Shown here: positions 1-9,770 of the stretch, piece by piece | Numbering within the stretch: position 1 is the stretch's first letter | How the letters are laid out: each line of letters begins with the position of its first letter | Assembly: GCF_007827465.1 (NCBI RefSeq) | Contig: NZ_VISL01000001.1 | Coordinates: 2,685,001 to 2,749,000 of the forward strand | Direction: 5' to 3' | Length of the DNA: 64,000 bases | Source of the DNA: Dokdonia sp. Hel_I_53 | GTDB taxonomy: Bacteria; Bacteroidota; Bacteroidia; Flavobacteriales; Flavobacteriaceae | Notes under the pieces: model-generated | Database searches by the model: none | What the model was told of the DNA's origin: nothing | The model's input: the letters and a program-made list of their open reading frames with translations, nothing else | Position numbers and translations under genes: made by a program

Positions 1-1
1 A

Positions 2-1102
2 CGTGTAGTGATGACAGAAGCAGCAAAAGATTTTGTTACACCTCTTACATTAAGTACGCTTTCGCGAAATGAAGTACACTCCTCATTTACAAAGAAAGAA
101 GATGTTAATGCTATGTGGACTAATCATGTAGAGCTTGGCCTTTGGGCAGACCTAATGATTATTGCCCCCGCAACTGCCAATACCTTATCTAAAATGGCTA
201 ATGGAGCAAGTGATAATTTGTTACTTGCCACCTATCTAAGTGCAAAGTGTCCAGTATATTTTGCCCCTGCTATGGATTTAGATATGTATAAACACCCATC
301 TTCTGAAGCTTCCTTTTTGAAATTACAATCTTATGGTAATATCATGATTCCTGCAACTAGTGGGGAGCTTGCCTCTGGTCTTATAGGCAAAGGACGTATG
401 GCAGAGCCAGATGATATTGTGACGTTTATCGAAAGCGATGTGCTTTCAAAATTACCTCTTAAAGGGAAAAGAGTATTGATCACTGCAGGCCCCACCTATG
501 AAGCGATAGACCCTGTAAGGTTTATTGGAAATCACAGTAGTGGTATGATGGGGTGTAAACTGGCATTACAAGCAGCCGCATTAGGAGCAGAGGTAGACCT
601 TATTCTTGGTCCTAGCAACATCAAAGTAGATCATAGTCTTATTAATGTACACAATGTTGTTTCTGGCGACGAGATGTATGAGGCAGCACATACTGTTTTT
701 AAAAACTGTGATATTGTTATTGCAGCTGCTGCAGTAGCAGATTATAAGCCAGTAAATGTTGCTCCTGAAAAAATAAAAAAGGACGATAAGAATATACATA
801 TAGAACTTACTAAAACTAAAGACATACTCTCATCTTTAGGCGCTATAAAAGAGAAGCAGTACATTTTAGGTTTTGCACTTGAAACAGAAAATGAGGTTGA
901 TAATGCTACGAAGAAGCTCCATAAGAAAAATTTAGATGCAATAGTTTTAAATTCTTTAAATGATAAAGGAGCAGGTTTTAAGACCAAAACGAATAAAATT
1001 ACGTTTATAGAGAAAAATGGTTCTGTTACTACTTATGATCTTAAAAGTAAAGCAGAAGTAGCAATTGATATTTTTGAAAAAATAACAGCACAAGTAGTAT
1101 GA
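2..1102 (+). CDS. coaBC: CoaBC: phosphopantothenoylcysteine synthetase/decarboxylase, 5' truncated
   Basis: Bifunctional coenzyme A biosynthesis enzyme: the CoaB half joins cysteine to 4'-phosphopantothenate and the CoaC half decarboxylates the product to phosphopantetheine. The reading frame is open to the window edge, so the flavin-binding N-terminus (roughly the first 35 residues) is missing. The CoaC part shows PATANTLSKMANG and PAMDLDMY, the latter with Asp where many homologues have PAMN. The CoaB part begins near KGKRVLITAGPTYEAIDPVR and contains AAAVADYKP. The stop overlaps the start of the next gene (ATGA). The palindrome core lies inside the gene at 60-69, read as LSRN. coaE for the last CoA step lies about 5.6 kb downstream. 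Confidence 0.95.
   Translation, partial: RVVMTEAAKDFVTPLTLSTLSRNEVHSSFTKKEDVNAMWTNHVELGLWADLMIIAPATANTLSKMANGASDNLLLATYLSAKCPVYFAPAMDLDMYKHPSSEASFLKLQSYGNIMIPATSGELASGLIGKGRMAEPDDIVTFIESDVLSKLPLKGKRVLITAGPTYEAIDPVRFIGNHSSGMMGCKLALQAAALGAEVDLILGPSNIKVDHSLINVHNVVSGDEMYEAAHTVFKNCDIVIAAAAVADYKPVNVAPEKIKKDDKNIHIELTKTKDILSSLGAIKEKQYILGFALETENEVDNATKKLHKKNLDAIVLNSLNDKGAGFKTKTNKITFIEKNGSVTTYDLKSKAEVAIDIFEKITAQVV
60..69. repeat. palindrome core, partial copy in coaBC
   Basis: TTTCGCGAAA with an intact left GC but AT in place of the right GC. Read in the coaBC frame as LSRN. Confidence 0.8.
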
Positions 1103-1986
1103 AAATTTTTACGATAGTTTTTGTTTTTCTTGTTTCTACAATTAGCATTGGACAAGAACTTAATGCGGTAGTGATAATTAATGCTGAACAAACCGCAAAG
1201 GCAGATTTACAAGTGTTTAAAACATTAGAGAGAGCGCTTACAGAGTTTGTTAACAATACTAAGTGGACAGATAGGGTCTACAAGCAGCAAGAAAAAATCG
1301 ATTGCTCTTTTAATATAATTGTAACAGAGCTGGATGGGAATAGTTTTCGCGCCAGCGTGCAAGTAGGGGCCTCTCGACCTGTATATGGGTCTAATTATTT
1401 TACACCTACACTTAACTTTAATGATAAGCAATTTGATTTTAACTATACAGAATTTCAGCCTTTAGTTTTCAATCCTAATGTATATGAGTCAAATCTTGTT
1501 TCCGTGATGGCATTTTATGCTTATACAATTATAGGTATTGATGCTAGCACTTTTAAATTAGGTGATGGAGATTCTTTTTTTGAGGAGGCTAAACAAATTA
1601 TAACAACCGCACAGCCTAGTTCAGAAACGGGATGGAATCCACAAGATGGGGCGCAGTCAAGATATAGACTCAATGAAGATTTGTTGTCACCTAATTTTAG
1701 AGAATTTAATGGTGTCATGTATAATTACCATCGCAACGGTCTAGATGTAATGGTTCAAGATAAGAAACGTAGCAAGCAAAAAATAGCAACAACCATTGTT
1801 CAGTTAGAGACAATGTATAGAAAGCGTCCAAATAATTTTTTAACGCGTGTATTTTTTGATACTAAAGCAGACGAGATTGCTTCTATGTTCTCTGGAGGCC
1901 CACAAGTAAGTATTACAGATCTTGTAGAAACACTCAATACGATAGCCCCAACAAAGTCTCAATATTGGAAGACGATTACTTTCTAA
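1099..1986 (+). CDS. porD: PorD-like type IX secretion protein (DUF4835)
   Basis: A 295-residue exported protein of the DUF4835 family, annotated in Bacteroidota as the type IX secretion/gliding component PorD. A signal peptide is evident (MKIFTIVFVFLVSTISIG, then Q). The body is rich in aromatic and polar residues, as in periplasmic or outer-membrane-associated proteins. Family features visible are the Y(G/V)SNYFTPTLNF-like segment near residue 97 and the conserved tail ending in YWKTITF. The ATG overlaps the coaBC stop by 4 nt, which implies translational coupling. The order coaBC-porD-recN is, from general knowledge, typical for flavobacteria. The exact role of PorD is not settled. Confidence 0.85.
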   Translation: MKIFTIVFVFLVSTISIGQELNAVVIINAEQTAKADLQVFKTLERALTEFVNNTKWTDRVYKQQEKIDCSFNIIVTELDGNSFRASVQVGASRPVYGSNYFTPTLNFNDKQFDFNYTEFQPLVFNPNVYESNLVSVMAFYAYTIIGIDASTFKLGDGDSFFEEAKQIITTAQPSSETGWNPQDGAQSRYRLNEDLLSPNFREFNGVMYNYHRNGLDVMVQDKKRSKQKIATTIVQLETMYRKRPNNFLTRVFFDTKADEIASMFSGGPQVSITDLVETLNTIAPTKSQYWKTITF

Positions 1987-2080
1987 AGATTTACAAAAGC
2001 AAATTGTAATTTAAAATTACTTATAAGTTCTATATTTTGTAATTTTATTTTACAAGTTTAACCTCTTAATTAAAACTCAT

Positions 2081-3736
2081 TTGCTTCAATCATTATCAAT
2101 TAAAAATTATGCACTGATTGAAAAAGTGCAGCTAGACTTTAAAGAGGGTTTTACCGTAATAACTGGTGAGACAGGAGCGGGAAAATCCATTCTACTTGGT
2201 GCATTAGGATTGATTACAGGTAAAAGAGCAGATAGCTCTAGCGCTGGTGTAGCAAGTGAAAAATGTATCGTAGAAGGGGTGTTTGCCGTAAAGGATTATA
2301 ATCTGGAGTACTTTTTTAAAAGAAATGATCTCGATTACGAAGTACAAACTATCATACGCCGCGAGTTATTACCCTCTGGTAAAAGTCGTGCATTCATAAA
2401 TGATACTCCCGTCACTTTATCTCAATTAGCTTCACTTGGAGCGCTATTGGTTGATATTCACAGCCAGCACAAAACTCTGGAAGTGGTGGAGAACGAATTT
2501 CAGTTTAATATTCTTGACACCTATTCTGAGAATATTGATTTATTAGATGAGTATAGAACGTACTTTAAAGCATTTAAGAAAGCACAAAGTGACCTGAAAG
2601 TTTTAAAGGAAAAACAAGCAAAAGCACAACAGGAGTTTGATTATAAATCATTCTTGTATGCAGAGCTTGATGAAGCTCAGCTCACTGAGGGAGAGTATAA
2701 ACTATTAGAAGACGAGCTAGATACGCTAAGTAATGCAGATAAGATTATGCAGCAATTAGTAGAGGCTATTCAAAAAATTGGACTTGAAGAGGCTGGAGCT
2801 ATTGATCAATTAACCCAATCCAGAGCGGCACTGTCTAAGCTTACTAATTATGGATCTCAGTATAAAGAGTTATATAATCGAGTGCATAGTGTATTGATAG
2901 AGTTAGAAGATGTTTCTAGTACTCTTTCTGATCTGTCAGAGACAGTAGATGCAGATCCACTAACTCTTGAGCGTCATAATAATAGACTGCAGTTGTTGCA
3001 CTCGTTAATGAAAAAGCATCAAGTGGACTCTTTAGAACAACTTATCGAAATAAAAGACAGTTTGGATATCTTCTTGCAAGAAGTTGAAGGGGCAGATGGT
3101 ACTGCTCATACACTAGAGCAGAAAATAGAAAAAGAAAAGTCTAGTGCACTTGCTATTGCAGCACAATTAAATAAGAAGAGGAAAAATTCTATACCAAATC
3201 TTATAGCTCATGTAGAGCAAATACTTGGGGCTTTAGGGATGCCTAACGCTCAACTCAAAATAGAACTTACAGAAAAGGAGGTGTTAGATTTATCTGGGGA
3301 TGTGGACCTAGAATTTCTATTTTCGGCAAATAAAGGGAGTGAGCTTAAACCTTTAGGGAAGGCAGCTTCTGGAGGAGAATTATCAAGAGTAATGCTAGCG
3401 CTCAAATCTGTATTGAGTAATCACAAACAACTTCCAACGCTTATTTTTGATGAGATAGATACGGGTGTAAGCGGTGACATTGCTGTAAAAATGGGTAATA
3501 TTTTGAAGCAGATGGGACAAACTATGCAGCTTATAAGTATTACACATTTACCTCAGATAGCTGGACAAGGAAACGCCCATTTTAAAGTATTTAAGAAAGA
3601 TGTTTCAGATAAAACACAGACTTTCATAGAACCTCTAGACAAGGAAGAGCGCATTAAGGAGATTGCAGGAATGCTAGGTGGAGGTAATACTGAAAGTAGC
3701 GCTGCTATTGAGCACGCAAAAAACCTTTTAAACTAA
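2081..3736 (+). CDS. recN: RecN: DNA repair SMC-like ATPase
   Basis: Recombinational double-strand-break repair ATPase of the SMC superfamily, 551 residues, a normal family length. Walker A is TGETGAGKSILL near residue 30. The middle is a long coiled coil. The C-terminal part has the ABC signature SGGELSRVMLALKS and Walker B LIFDEIDTGVSG, followed by ITHLPQIAGQG. The start is a TTG, chosen because MLQSLSIKNYALIEKV is the usual RecN N-terminus and no ATG precedes it. No Shine-Dalgarno is present. It lies 94 nt after porD. Confidence 0.96.
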   Translation: MLQSLSIKNYALIEKVQLDFKEGFTVITGETGAGKSILLGALGLITGKRADSSSAGVASEKCIVEGVFAVKDYNLEYFFKRNDLDYEVQTIIRRELLPSGKSRAFINDTPVTLSQLASLGALLVDIHSQHKTLEVVENEFQFNILDTYSENIDLLDEYRTYFKAFKKAQSDLKVLKEKQAKAQQEFDYKSFLYAELDEAQLTEGEYKLLEDELDTLSNADKIMQQLVEAIQKIGLEEAGAIDQLTQSRAALSKLTNYGSQYKELYNRVHSVLIELEDVSSTLSDLSETVDADPLTLERHNNRLQLLHSLMKKHQVDSLEQLIEIKDSLDIFLQEVEGADGTAHTLEQKIEKEKSSALAIAAQLNKKRKNSIPNLIAHVEQILGALGMPNAQLKIELTEKEVLDLSGDVDLEFLFSANKGSELKPLGKAASGGELSRVMLALKSVLSNHKQLPTLIFDEIDTGVSGDIAVKMGNILKQMGQTMQLISITHLPQIAGQGNAHFKVFKKDVSDKTQTFIEPLDKEERIKEIAGMLGGGNTESSAAIEHAKNLLN

Positions 3737-3839
3737 TTATTTTTAAATAGAAACTACGATATTTACACTCTAAATTATAGCCAATGGCTATGTAAGTGTT
3801 TAGAAATATTAACCTAACTACAAAACTATCAACCATATT

Positions 3840-4667
3840 ATGAGTTATAACTTACTAAAAGGCAAACGCGGAATTATATTTGGAGCATTGGATTCAAATT
3901 CTATAGCTTGGAAAACCGCAGAACGTGTACACGAAGAAGGAGGTAAATTTGTACTTACAAATGCTCCTATTGCAATGCGTATGGGTCAGATTAATGAGCT
4001 TGCAGAAAAAACAAGCTCAGAAATTATTCCAGCAGATGCAACATCTCTGGAAGATCTTGAAAATCTGATTGAAAAAGCTCAAGAAATTTTAGGTGGTAAA
4101 TTAGATTTCGTTCTGCACTCTATTGGAATGTCAGTAAATGTGCGTAAAGGTAGAGCCTACACAGATCAAAAGTATGACTGGACACAAAAAGGAACAGACG
4201 TCTCTGCTACCTCTTTTCATAAAGTAATGCAAACGTTGTATCAAAAAGATGCAATGAACGAGTGGGGAAGTATCGTTGCCCTTACGTATATGGCAGCTCA
4301 ACGAGTTTTTCCTGACTATAATGATATGGCAGATAATAAAGCTTTGTTAGAATCTATAGCACGTAGTTTTGGATACTTTTACGGCAAAGAAAAAAATGTT
4401 CGCGTAAATACAATTTCTCAATCTCCTACACCTACAACCGCAGGTCAGGGAGTAAAAGGATTTGATGGTTTCCTTGCTTATGCAGATAAAATGAGCCCAT
4501 TAGGAAATGCAACAGCACAAGATTGTGCAGACTATACAATTACTTTATTTTCAGATCTTACAAAACGAGTTACAATGCAAAACCTTTACAATGATGGAGG
4601 CTTTAGCAATACAGGAGTAAGTAATGAAGTGATGGATTCTTTTATGAAAGCTGAAGGGCACTCATAA
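3840..4667 (+). CDS. fabI: FabI: enoyl-ACP reductase
   Basis: Performs the last reduction of each fatty-acid elongation cycle, trans-2-enoyl-ACP to acyl-ACP with NAD(P)H. The protein has 275 residues and a short-chain dehydrogenase fold. The FabI-type cofactor segment is GIIFGALDSNSIAWKTA rather than a classical GxxxGxG. The catalytic pair is spaced as Tyr-x6-Lys at Y160 and K167 (DYNDMADNKALL), with a further conserved Tyr at 150. It stands alone between recN and a glycosyltransferase. It is followed after 7 nt by a copy of the palindrome repeat and then a terminator. Confidence 0.95.
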   Translation: MSYNLLKGKRGIIFGALDSNSIAWKTAERVHEEGGKFVLTNAPIAMRMGQINELAEKTSSEIIPADATSLEDLENLIEKAQEILGGKLDFVLHSIGMSVNVRKGRAYTDQKYDWTQKGTDVSATSFHKVMQTLYQKDAMNEWGSIVALTYMAAQRVFPDYNDMADNKALLESIARSFGYFYGKEKNVRVNTISQSPTPTTAGQGVKGFDGFLAYADKMSPLGNATAQDCADYTITLFSDLTKRVTMQNLYNDGGFSNTGVSNEVMDSFMKAEGHS

Positions 4668-4674
4668 GATATAC

Positions 4675-4688
4675 GCTTTCGCGAAAGC
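4675..4688. repeat. palindrome repeat GCTTTCGCGAAAGC (3' of fabI)
   Basis: Exact 14-bp copy starting 7 nt after the fabI stop and ahead of a terminator hairpin. Outer bases extend the match on the left (ACG). Confidence 0.9.
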
Positions 4689-4707
4689 GAACTTATAATA
4701 TTTAAAC

Positions 4708-4737
4708 CACTGTAGTTATTTCTTCAGTGGTTTTTTA
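4708..4737 (+). terminator. rho-independent terminator after fabI
   Basis: Stem CCACTG/CAGTGG with a loop of about 12 nt, followed directly by a T tract (TTTTTTATT). Confidence 0.75.
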
Positions 4738-4773
4738 TTGTAGGTGCAAACCATAAAACTTAGCTTTGTTCTA

Positions 4774-5769
4774 ATGCAACGATCTTATTCATTTATCATT
4801 CCAGTTTACAATCGTCCTGATGAAATAGCAGAGTTGCTCGCTAGTTTTGCTTTACAGGAAGGTGTCATCCCTTTTGAAATTGTTATTATTGAAGATGGTT
4901 CTACAGTTCCTTGTCTTTCTGAGGTAGAAAAGTTTCCAGACTTAGATATAAGTTATTTCTCTAAAGGGAACTCAGGGCCAGGGAGTTCAAGAAATTATGG
5001 AATGCGTAAAGCAAAGGGTACTTACTTTATCATTTTGGATTCAGACTGTATTTTGCCTAGCACTTATGTCGCAAATATGCATAGTGAGCTAGAGGGAAAT
5101 TATGTAGATTTTTTTGGAGGACCTGATGCTGCACACCCGGATTTTTCACATTTACAAAAAGCAATAAGCTATAGTATGACCTCTTTTCTTACCACTGGAG
5201 GCATAAGAGGAGGGAGTGAAGATGCCGGTAAATTCCAGCCGCGTAGCTTCAACATGGGCTTATCTAAACAGGCCTTTGAAATAAGCGGCGGTTTTGGAGA
5301 TATTCATCCTGGTGAAGATCCAGACCTTGTCTTACGACTTTGGAAACAAGGTTTTGAAAGTAGATTAATCAAGAAAGCTTACGTATATCATAAAAGGCGT
5401 ATATCTTGGAAGAAATTCTATACCCAAGTTCATAAATTTGGTCTTGTAAGACCTATTTTAAATAGCTGGCATCCTATGTCAAAAAAGACGACTTATTGGT
5501 TTCCCTCTCTATTTATTATTGGGTTAGCAGCTGCACTTATCATTTTGCCTTTTACGATCTCTTTATTGTGTCTTTATGTGGTTTACTTCATTATACTTGG
5601 ATTACATTCTACACTGTTAAATAAAAATTTGACTATAGGAGTAATGAGTGTATTTGCAACACTTATTCAATTTTATGGCTACGGAACGGGCTTTTTGTCT
5701 TCTTCAGTTGAGATTAATTGGAGAGGTAAGCTTCCTAAAAAGCGATATCCTCATCTTTTTTTTAAGTAA
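4774..5769 (+). CDS. family 2 glycosyltransferase, membrane-associated
   Basis: Inverting glycosyltransferase of GT-A fold that should transfer a sugar from a nucleotide donor; the acceptor is unknown. From the ATG at 4774 it has 331 residues. A GTG at 4744 would add ten residues, but the typical N-terminus YSFIIPVYNRPDEI follows the ATG. The metal-binding motif is LDSDCILP. The segment GGFGDIHPGEDPDLVLRLWKQGF matches the family's acceptor-side region. Near the C-terminus two hydrophobic segments suggest anchoring in the inner membrane. It is followed 21 nt later by the YbbR-like gene. Substrate specificity cannot be read from the sequence. Confidence 0.85.
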   Translation: MQRSYSFIIPVYNRPDEIAELLASFALQEGVIPFEIVIIEDGSTVPCLSEVEKFPDLDISYFSKGNSGPGSSRNYGMRKAKGTYFIILDSDCILPSTYVANMHSELEGNYVDFFGGPDAAHPDFSHLQKAISYSMTSFLTTGGIRGGSEDAGKFQPRSFNMGLSKQAFEISGGFGDIHPGEDPDLVLRLWKQGFESRLIKKAYVYHKRRISWKKFYTQVHKFGLVRPILNSWHPMSKKTTYWFPSLFIIGLAAALIILPFTISLLCLYVVYFIILGLHSTLLNKNLTIGVMSVFATLIQFYGYGTGFLSSSVEINWRGKLPKKRYPHLFFK

Positions 5770-5790
5770 ATTAGATATAAAAATAAGTTT

Positions 5791-6741
5791 ATGTCGATTT
5801 TAAAAAAGATCAAAATTAATAGCACTACAGCAAGAGAGTTTATATTCTTTTTATTGCTCACAACATTAGTGGCGGGCTTAATTAAATTATCAAAAACTTA
5901 TACGACTAATTATGAACTGGCGCTTGATATCGTAGACCTGCCTTTAGAAAAATCTATCCGTTATATATCTCCAGAAGTGATCAATGTAAATGCAAGTCAT
6001 ACAGGTTTTGCCATGTTGCGCAATAGTGTAAGTGGATCAGAGATTAAAGTTTCTTTTTCCTCTATGAAGAAAACGGGAGATGGAGCATATACTTATGTGG
6101 TGAATGATCATGTAGAAGATTTACGAAACGCCCTACATGGAAATATAGATGTTACCAGTACAAAACCAACAGAGATTATTGTTGTTGTAGATTCTATGGC
6201 TAGTAAGAGGGTTGAAATTACAGCCGATGTAGATGTCAATTATGCACCAGGTTATGGCGCTACAGAGAAACTGTTGATTTCTCCAGACTCTGTGACAATA
6301 GTAGGGCCGAGTGCACTATTGAAAACCATAAATGAAGTGCAAACACAGAAGTATAGTGTGGAAGATGTAAGTAGTTCCATACATGAAGAATTAATTTTAG
6401 AAAAACCAGATAGTACAGAAATTTTAAAATATAGTATTAGCAAAGTAGTCATCGATCAGGATGTAAACCGTTTTACAGAAGGAACGGTAACTGTTCCCAT
6501 TCAAGTAATAAATAACGTAGGAGGTAAATTAAAAATATTACCTAAAACGGTGCAAATCATTTATACTGTGCAGTTAGATGATTTTGATGAGGTTTCTTCT
6601 TCTGACTTTCTTGTGTCTTGTGTATATGATAAAAAATCTACGACTGATAATTATTTACCTTTAACTATTAGTAGAATGCCTAAAAATATCTCTTCAGTAA
6701 GGCTAGTAGATAAACAAGTACAGTTTATTTTAATAGACTAA
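5791..6741 (+). CDS. YbbR-like domain protein (CdaR-like)
   Basis: Membrane-anchored protein with YbbR-like repeats. One transmembrane segment near residues 17-33 is followed by an extracytoplasmic part of about 280 residues rich in beta-strand patterns, including the repeated motif RVEITADVDVNYAPGYGA and VTIVGPSALL. In Firmicutes the related CdaR regulates a diadenylate cyclase. No cyclase gene lies next to it here, so that role is not supported. It ends 4 nt before coaE and probably shares its transcript. Confidence 0.8.
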   Translation: MSILKKIKINSTTAREFIFFLLLTTLVAGLIKLSKTYTTNYELALDIVDLPLEKSIRYISPEVINVNASHTGFAMLRNSVSGSEIKVSFSSMKKTGDGAYTYVVNDHVEDLRNALHGNIDVTSTKPTEIIVVVDSMASKRVEITADVDVNYAPGYGATEKLLISPDSVTIVGPSALLKTINEVQTQKYSVEDVSSSIHEELILEKPDSTEILKYSISKVVIDQDVNRFTEGTVTVPIQVINNVGGKLKILPKTVQIIYTVQLDDFDEVSSSDFLVSCVYDKKSTTDNYLPLTISRMPKNISSVRLVDKQVQFILID

Positions 6742-6745
6742 TTAT

Positions 6746-7342
6746 ATGAAGATTGTGGGACTCACAGGCGGAATAGGTAGTGGTAAGACCACCATTGCTA
6801 ACTTTTTTAGTGAGCTAGGGGTTCCTATCTACACCGCAGATAAAGCAGCCAAAAATCTTATGGTTGAAAATGCTCAGTTAGTAAAAGAAATAAAAAAATT
6901 ACTAGGTGAGGAGGCATACATAAAAAATGAGCTCAATAGAAAATGGATTGCTAATAAGGTTTTTAATAATAAAGAATTATTAGCAGCCCTCAACAATCTG
7001 GTACATCCCGCTGTAGTAGTTGACTTCAAAAACTGGTTGTCTGCACAAGACACACCTTATGTGATTAAGGAAGCTGCGATTCTTTTTGAAAATGGTGGAT
7101 ATAAAAATTGTGATTACCTTATTCTAGTAAAAGCACCGCAATCTTTGCGAATAGATCGAGTTATGAAAAGAGACAAAAGTAGCAAGGATGAAGTACTGTC
7201 CAGAATGAATATGCAATGGTCTGATAATCGAAAAGAAGCGCTCTCAGATGCTGCTATAGAGAATATTAATCTTGATTTAGCTCGACAATGCGTGGTTCGT
7301 CTTCATAAGCATATTGTAAAGCGCATAAGTTCAGGGTGGTAG
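6746..7342 (+). CDS. coaE: CoaE: dephospho-CoA kinase
   Basis: Final step of coenzyme A synthesis: phosphorylates dephospho-CoA at the 3'-hydroxyl using ATP. It has 198 residues, the normal size. The P-loop is GGIGSGKT (residues 8-15). The CoA-binding region contains YTADKAAKNLM and LNNLVHPAVV. The lid-like segment is RIDRVMKRDKSSKDEVLSRMNMQW. It is tightly coupled to the YbbR-like gene upstream. Confidence 0.95.
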   Translation: MKIVGLTGGIGSGKTTIANFFSELGVPIYTADKAAKNLMVENAQLVKEIKKLLGEEAYIKNELNRKWIANKVFNNKELLAALNNLVHPAVVVDFKNWLSAQDTPYVIKEAAILFENGGYKNCDYLILVKAPQSLRIDRVMKRDKSSKDEVLSRMNMQWSDNRKEALSDAAIENINLDLARQCVVRLHKHIVKRISSGW

Positions 7343-7415
7343 GGGCTTTTTGACAGCTTGTTAACATTTGGTTAAACTGAAAAGAATGCAAATGTTAAAA
7401 TCTTACTTTTGAGTA

Positions 7416-8996
7416 GTGAATAAAAAATTGTTTTACTCTTTAATTGTACTGATGAGTCTATCCCTCATCGGGATCATTTTTGTGCAGGGCTACTGGATTT
7501 CTAGTAGCGTTGATGCAAAGCGGGAGCAATTTAGTTTTAACGCGAGGCAGTCACTTGCTGCCACAATAGATCAAATAGAAAATAGAGAACTAGAGGATTA
7601 TTATTACCCTATTCAAAAGCTAGCAGATAGCATCGGTATGTCAGATGATATCAGTTTTGATGAATATTTTTTCATAAATGAAGATCTCGTAAATAACGAA
7701 CTCACATTATATAAAAACGGAATTCTCCAAGAAGATTTTAAGCTTACAGCTCCAGGATATGTATCAGAGCAAGGGGATAGCATTCAATTCAAAAGATATA
7801 CCCAAAGGAAAACTACACAAATTTTAAAGAAAAATGCAATCGATGGAAATCAGGAGTCTACTTCTAACAGAATCCAAGAGTTTTCTAGACTTATAGATTT
7901 TGAAAAGAAACGTTTTGCAGAGATAGCTTATGAAATTACAAAGGATATACCTATACATAAGCGGTTAACTTCAGAGGAAATAAGAAGAATTCTAACTATA
8001 GAACTTGTAGAACGTAATGTAGAGACAGACTTTGACTTTGGAGTTTATAGCAACGGTCTTTTAACTAAAGTACATTCAGAAAATTTTAAATATAGTAAGG
8101 ATGCCCCCTCATATGTAGAACAATTGTTTTCGTATGATAAAGATGTAAGTGATTATACCTTATATGTTCAATTTCCAGGAGAAAAAAGATTTGTCATTTC
8201 TTCAATAATTGGAATGGCCGTCCTGTCTATAATTTTTACGCTTATTATTGTAATCGCATATTCTAGTGCATTGCATCAGCTTAATAAACAGCGTCAGATA
8301 TCAGAAATAAAAACTGATTTTATTAATAACATGACGCATGAATTTAAAACACCTATAGCTACTATAAATCTTGCATTAGATGCTTTAAAAAACCCAAAAA
8401 TATCATCCTTTCCAGAAAAAGTATCTTACTACCATGGTCTTATACGAGAGGAAAATAAGAGGATGCATGCACAGGTAGAAAATGTATTGCGCATATCAAA
8501 ACTTGAAAAAAACGAACTGGATATTCAAAAAGAGCGACTTGATATGAACGAACTGGTTGAAGATGCCATCAATCACATATCACTTATTGTTGAAGATAGA
8601 AATGGATATGTGAATATGCACTTAAACGCTGATCGTACCTCCGTGCTCGCAAATGAGTCGCATTTTACAAATGTGCTCGTCAACATTTTGGACAATGCTG
8701 TTAAATATACATCAGAAGAACGTTCTTTAGGTATAGATGTATATACAGAGAACGTAAAAGACCTTATTATAGTAAAAATAAGCGATAAAGGAGATGGCAT
8801 GTCAAAGGCGGTTCAGAAAAAAGTTTTTGAAAAATTCTATCGTGAGCATACCGGAGACATACATAATGTAAAGGGACATGGGCTAGGTCTTGCCTATGCA
8901 AAACGTATCGTAGATGACCATCAAGGGGAAATTTACGTTGAAAGCGAACTAGGAAAAGGAAGCACATTTATAATTAAATTACCACTAATATCATAA
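7416..8996 (+). CDS. sensor histidine kinase, RprX-like
   Basis: Inner-membrane sensor of a two-component system, 526 residues. Transmembrane segments lie near residues 5-27 and 261-284 and enclose a periplasmic sensor of about 230 residues with no recognisable motif. The dimerisation/phosphoacceptor box is NNMTHEFKTPIA, with His308. The ATPase part has the N box NILDNAVKYTSEE and GHGLGLAYAKRIV. The start is GTG. A TACTTTTG element at 7404-7411 is so close that the mRNA may be leaderless or nearly so. It is followed 3 nt later by its response regulator. The resemblance to Bacteroides RprX/RprY is from memory; the signal is unknown. Confidence 0.9.
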   Translation: MNKKLFYSLIVLMSLSLIGIIFVQGYWISSSVDAKREQFSFNARQSLAATIDQIENRELEDYYYPIQKLADSIGMSDDISFDEYFFINEDLVNNELTLYKNGILQEDFKLTAPGYVSEQGDSIQFKRYTQRKTTQILKKNAIDGNQESTSNRIQEFSRLIDFEKKRFAEIAYEITKDIPIHKRLTSEEIRRILTIELVERNVETDFDFGVYSNGLLTKVHSENFKYSKDAPSYVEQLFSYDKDVSDYTLYVQFPGEKRFVISSIIGMAVLSIIFTLIIVIAYSSALHQLNKQRQISEIKTDFINNMTHEFKTPIATINLALDALKNPKISSFPEKVSYYHGLIREENKRMHAQVENVLRISKLEKNELDIQKERLDMNELVEDAINHISLIVEDRNGYVNMHLNADRTSVLANESHFTNVLVNILDNAVKYTSEERSLGIDVYTENVKDLIIVKISDKGDGMSKAVQKKVFEKFYREHTGDIHNVKGHGLGLAYAKRIVDDHQGEIYVESELGKGSTFIIKLPLIS

Positions 8997-8999
8997 TAT

Positions 9000-9710
9000 A
9001 TGGAAACTGAAAACAAAAAGATTTTACTAGTAGAAGACGATCCAAACTTTGGTACAGTTCTTAAAGACTATTTAATGATGAATGACTATGATGTTACTCA
9101 TGCAAAAAATGGTATGGAAGGATTTGAAAAATTCAAGAAAGACGATTATGATTTATGTATTCTTGATGTAATGATGCCTTACAAAGATGGATTTACACTA
9201 GCAAAAGAGATACGTGATAAAAACGAAGATGTTCCTATCATCTTTTTAACTGCAAAGGCACTTAAAGAAGATGTTCTTAAGGGGTATAAAGTTGGGGCTG
9301 ATGATTATCTAAATAAGCCTTTCGATAGTGAAGTGCTTTTGATGAAAATTAAAGCAATAATACAGCGTAAAGCAGTAGATTCTGTTGCCGATAGCAAGCA
9401 GTTTGAATTCAATATTGGAAACTTCCACTTAAATTCTAAACTTCGTTTTCTAACTTTTAAAGAGGAGGAGCCTATAAAATTATCTCCTAAAGAAAATGAA
9501 CTGTTACGCATGTTAGCATTACATGAAAATGATTTAATGCCTCGTGAACTAGCACTCACTAAGATATGGAGAGACGATAACTATTTTACCTCTAGAAGTA
9601 TGGATGTATACATAGCAAAACTTCGTAAGTATCTTAAGGTAGATGATTCTGTTGAAATTCTTAACATTCACGGAGAAGGTTTCCGTCTTGTAGTTAAGAA
9701 AGAAGAATAA
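9000..9710 (+). CDS. OmpR-family response regulator, RprY-like
   Basis: DNA-binding response regulator of 236 residues. The receiver domain has the acidic pair EDD near residue 12, phosphoacceptor Asp56 (CILDVMMP), Thr in LTAKA, and the conserved Lys in NKPF. The C-terminal winged helix (about residues 140-232) contains LSPKENELLRMLALHEN and SMDVYIAKLRKYL. The partner kinase lies immediately upstream with 3 nt between them. It ends before a bidirectional terminator shared with miaA. Confidence 0.93.
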   Translation: METENKKILLVEDDPNFGTVLKDYLMMNDYDVTHAKNGMEGFEKFKKDDYDLCILDVMMPYKDGFTLAKEIRDKNEDVPIIFLTAKALKEDVLKGYKVGADDYLNKPFDSEVLLMKIKAIIQRKAVDSVADSKQFEFNIGNFHLNSKLRFLTFKEEEPIKLSPKENELLRMLALHENDLMPRELALTKIWRDDNYFTSRSMDVYIAKLRKYLKVDDSVEILNIHGEGFRLVVKKEE

Positions 9711-9737
9711 TAAAAATACTATAAGATATTGGTGTAT

Positions 9738-9770
9738 AAAACGTACCGCTAATTTAGCGGTGCGTTTTTG
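9738..9770. terminator. bidirectional terminator between response regulator and miaA
   Basis: Stem ACCGCT/AGCGGT extended by ACG/CGT, with A-rich and T-rich sides (TAAAACG and CGTTTTTG), so it can serve both convergent genes. It overlaps the last codons of miaA. Confidence 0.75.
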